Assembly (NCBI GenBank): GCA_946222435.1
Contig: CAMIOJ010000065.1
Coordinates: 1-9,118, forward strand
Length of the DNA: 9,118 nt
Direction of reading: 5' to 3'
DNA from: an uncultured Micrococcus sp.
GTDB taxonomy: Bacteria; Actinomycetota; Actinomycetes; Actinomycetales; Micrococcaceae
The position numbers and the translations under genes are program-made. The notes under the pieces are model-generated. The model had not been told where the DNA came from. It saw only the letters and a list, made by a program, of their open reading frames with translations, and ran no database searches. Of this stretch, positions 7,356-9,118 are shown piece by piece. Position 1 is the stretch's first letter; the number at the start of each line of letters is the position of its first letter.

Positions 7356-7985
7356 TCACGCGTAGCTGGGCGCCCGCTCCGACTCCCCCGTCGGGGCGTC
7401 CTCGGAGTCCCCCTCGTCCGGCACGGCCCCGTCTCCGCCGTCCGCCGCCCAGGGGTCCTGGTCCATGCCCTCGCGCAGATGGCCGTCCTCCAGGGCCTCG
7501 CTGACGCTCGTGAGCTCGCCGGTGTCCGGGTCCACCCGCTGCCCCTCCGGCACGGCGTCCTCGTCCACGCCCTGCGGCTCCGCGGGCTGGCCGGTGCGGG
7601 CCTGGAAGTCCTGGTCGGCCTGCCGCACGGAGACGGTCTTGTTGTAGGCGCAGGTGCCGAAGTTCAGGTCCAGGCCCACGGCGTCCGCCACCACGTCCAC
7701 GGAGGTCCCGGATCGGTCCGCGGTGGACCAGTCCCGGATCCGCTGACGGCCCACGACGACGATCGGGTTCCCCTTCTTCGTGGACTGGAGGACGTTCGTG
7801 GCCTGGCGGCCGAACACGGCCACGTTGTACCAGTTGGTGTGGGCGTCCACCCACTGGCCGGCGCCACGGTCGAAGCGGCGCTCGGTGGTGGCCAGGCGGA
7901 AGTTGACGACGGTGACTCCGTTGGGGGTCTTGCGCTCGGCCGGGTCGGTGGCGATGCGGCCGCGGAGGGTGATGGTGTCCTGCAT
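7356..7985 (-). CDS. ssb: Single-stranded DNA-binding protein, paralogue lacking the acidic tip
   Basis: Encodes 209 residues. The N-terminal OB fold (about 1-110) binds single-stranded DNA as a tetramer in this family. Visible family stretches are TITLRGRIATDP (4-15), VVNFRLATTER (26-36), WYNVAVFGRQATNVLQSTKKG (52-72), and a beta-strand with VVVGRQRIRDW (76-86). The tail (about 125-209) is acidic, Gly/Pro-rich and presumably disordered. It ends ESERAPSYA and lacks the DDDIPF-type tip that recruits repair and replication partners to housekeeping SSB. This suggests a second, specialised SSB (SsbB-like) rather than the essential one normally found beside rpsF and rpsR. The start is the ATG at 7985 with an AAGGGA Shine-Dalgarno about 8 bases ahead. 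A GC hairpin lies in the presumed leader. It is upstream of ettA on the same strand and divergent from tRNA-Arg. Confidence 0.9.
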   Translation of the reverse strand: MQDTITLRGRIATDPAERKTPNGVTVVNFRLATTERRFDRGAGQWVDAHTNWYNVAVFGRQATNVLQSTKKGNPIVVVGRQRIRDWSTADRSGTSVDVVADAVGLDLNFGTCAYNKTVSVRQADQDFQARTGQPAEPQGVDEDAVPEGQRVDPDTGELTSVSEALEDGHLREGMDQDPWAADGGDGAVPDEGDSEDAPTGESERAPSYA

Positions 7986-8009
7986 GATTGCGGTCCCTTT
8001 CCGGTGGTG

Positions 8010-8030
8010 GGCCGGCCCGGGTGGCCGGCC
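8010..8030 (-). repeat. GGCCGGCC inverted repeat in the ssb leader
   Basis: GGCCGGCC (8010-8017) and GGCCGGCC (8023-8030) are separated by 5 bases. Each copy is itself a palindrome, so the pair can form an 8-bp hairpin in RNA or serve as a two-copy palindromic site in DNA. It lies 25 bases upstream of the ssb ATG, just beyond the Shine-Dalgarno region. It could be a regulatory leader structure or an operator. Chance is possible at this GC content. Confidence 0.4.
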
Positions 8031-8187
8031 GCTGTTCCCAGTCCACGGCCCGCGCCCTGCCCGGCGCCACGGTGTCACCCGCTTCTGTGGACGGCTCGGC
8101 CGCATCGGGCACCTGTGCAGGAGACGAGCCCGCGCCGACGCGGATCCACCCGCCCTGACCGGGACGTATCGTCCGTCGCGGGACCAG

Positions 8188-8193
8188 TAGACT
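8188..8193 (+). promoter_or_regulatory. Candidate -10 element of the tRNA-Arg promoter
   Basis: TAGACT lies 12 bases upstream of the mature tRNA 5' end, so transcription would start a few bases before the tRNA. It fits TANNNT. The hexamer 17 bases further up (CGTATC, 8165-8170) is a poor -35 match, so the promoter call rests on the -10 and its position. Confidence 0.4.
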
Positions 8194-8205
8194 TGCCGGT
8201 GCCCA

Positions 8206-8279
8206 GCCCCAGTAGCTCAGCAGGACAGAGCAGCGGCCTTCTAATCCGCCGGTCGGGGGTTCGAATCCCTCCTGGGGCG
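8206..8279 (+). tRNA. tRNA-Arg (anticodon TCT)
   Basis: A complete 74-base cloverleaf. The acceptor GCCCCAG (8206-8212) pairs with CTGGGGC (8272-8278), followed by discriminator G. The D stem is GCTC/GAGC (8215-8218, 8228-8231). The anticodon loop CTTCTAA (8238-8244) holds TCT at 8240-8242, reading AGA and probably AGG. The variable loop is 5 bases. The T arm GGGGG-TTCGAAT-CCCTC has one G-U pair. CCA is not encoded. The last pair of the anticodon stem (8237 C with 8245 T, positions 31 and 39) is a C-U mismatch where most such tRNAs have a pair. AGA codons are rare in this GC-rich DNA, so it serves a minor codon set. Confidence 0.96.
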
Positions 8280-8311
8280 CTTCTCCTGCACGGCCGACCC
8301 CGAGGAGCCCC

Positions 8312-9118
8312 TTGCCTTCCCGCCTCCGTGCCGCGCTGACGGCCCCGCACTCCCCCGTCCCCACGGTGACGGTCTCTCGCGGCCAGTGGATCCAGCTCGG
8401 CCTGCTCATGGCCGCCTTCATGGCGCTGTACGTCACGCACTCGTTCCTGCGCTTCGCGGCCTACGAGGCCAAGGGCTACGACCTCGGCATCTTCGACCAG
8501 GCGGTGCGCCAGTACGCGATGTTCAAGGCGCCGATCGTCCCGGTCAAGGGCGTGGACTTCCACCTGCTCGGCGACCACTTCCACCCGATCCTGGCCCTGC
8601 TCGCTCCGTTCTACTGGATCTGGGACGACCCGCGGATGCTCGGCATCGTCATGGCCCTCGCGCTGGGCACCACGGCGATCCCCGTCTACCTGTTCACCCG
8701 TCGACGCGCCGGCCACGCCACGGGCATGATCGCCTGCGCCGCCCTGCTGCTGTGGTGGCCCTTCCAGGCGATGGTCAACTGGGACTTCCACGAGGTCACC
8801 CTGGGTGTGCCGATCATGGCCTGGCTCATCTGGGCCCTGGACGGCCACCGCGCCTGGCTCGCCACCCTGCTGGCGGTGTCCCTCCTGTCCGTCCGGGAGG
8901 ACATGGGCGTCACCCTCGTGGCGATCGCCCTGGTCATGGCGATCCGGCGCCACTGGTGGCCCGCCCTGGTCACCTTCGTAGCCGGCCTGGTTGGCTACTG
9001 GTTCGCCACCTCCGTGGCCATCCCGCACTTCTCCCCCACCGGCGCGTTCGGCTACTGGCAGTTCACGGCACTGGGCCCGGACATGGGCAGCTCGGTGCAC
9101 TTCCTCCTCACCCAGCCC
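8312..9118 (+). CDS. DUF2079 multi-pass membrane protein, 5' part
   Basis: Open from a TTG at 8312 to the window end (269 codons visible), so the 3' part is missing. A GAGGAG Shine-Dalgarno lies 5 bases before the TTG, which is why I prefer it over internal ATG codons (e.g. residue 33). A short cytoplasmic N-terminus is followed by a membrane helix at about 27-46. Next comes a motif-rich segment, YDLGIFDQAVRQY (56-68) and GDHFHPILALLAPFYW (87-102), then further helices at about 109-128, 137-150, 163-176, 182-193, 198-211 and 216-235. NWDFHEV (156-162) and VREDMG (194-199) also fit the family. DUF2079 proteins are uncharacterised integral membrane proteins that resemble GT-C-fold glycosyltransferases in layout; a sugar-transfer role is an inference only. 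The gene starts 32 bases after tRNA-Arg on the same strand and may be read through from the tRNA promoter. Confidence 0.85.
   Translation, partial: MPSRLRAALTAPHSPVPTVTVSRGQWIQLGLLMAAFMALYVTHSFLRFAAYEAKGYDLGIFDQAVRQYAMFKAPIVPVKGVDFHLLGDHFHPILALLAPFYWIWDDPRMLGIVMALALGTTAIPVYLFTRRRAGHATGMIACAALLLWWPFQAMVNWDFHEVTLGVPIMAWLIWALDGHRAWLATLLAVSLLSVREDMGVTLVAIALVMAIRRHWWPALVTFVAGLVGYWFATSVAIPHFSPTGAFGYWQFTALGPDMGSSVHFLLTQP

Noticed and set aside
8075..9100. Long - strand open frame opposite the DUF2079 gene
   Set aside because: It has a Gln/Gly/His/Arg-rich translation typical of antisense to GC-rich coding sequence and also covers the tRNA.

Overview
This is a very GC-rich chromosomal window. Codon third positions are almost all G or C, a GTG or TTG start seems to be in use, and the genes closely resemble actinobacterial families: GlbO-type haemoglobin, an EttA-type ABC-F protein and an actinobacterial-style second SSB. 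My best guess is a member of the Micrococcaceae (Micrococcus, Kocuria or Arthrobacter-like). That is an inference from protein style and base composition, not from a marker gene.

Layout, left to right. (1) The 3' end of a group II truncated haemoglobin gene (glbO, + strand, to 310) runs toward a remnant of an aminoglycoside-phosphotransferase-like gene (- strand, 335-637). A conserved but unassigned protein gene follows on the - strand (740-1483). (2) Divergent from it is a complete acyl-CoA thioesterase II gene (tesB-like, + strand, 1608-2645) with a hairpin behind it. (3) A 331-base stretch without a clear gene leads into the most unusual part. This is an N-formylglutamate amidohydrolase-like half-domain fused in frame to a complete QEGLA/DUF1704 (tyrosine/phenylalanine carboxypeptidase-like) domain (2977-4758). 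It is followed closely by a wrecked GshB-like ATP-grasp gene (4837-5508) readable only in pieces across all three forward frames. (4) A perfect 17-bp palindromic hairpin separates this block from ettA (- strand, 5604-7286), which lies downstream of an ssb paralogue (- strand, 7356-7985). (5) Divergent from ssb are tRNA-Arg(TCT) (8206-8279) and the start of a DUF2079 multi-pass membrane protein gene (8312 to the window end).

How the parts relate. The tesB, ettA, ssb, tRNA-Arg and glbO genes look intact (glbO and the DUF2079 gene are cut only by the window edges). The 2.7-kb block between tesB and ettA looks like an accessory locus in decay. Its three protein families (amidohydrolase, metallocarboxypeptidase, ATP-grasp ligase) are ones I recall occurring together in other bacteria, which suggests a system that adds and removes an amino acid or peptide group on some target. 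Here only the carboxypeptidase domain looks complete. The phosphotransferase remnant near the left edge also appears to have lost its N-terminal lobe and its metal-binding segment. Repeated internal loss in neighbouring non-core genes is the main thing worth checking, including the possibility of sequence or assembly error.
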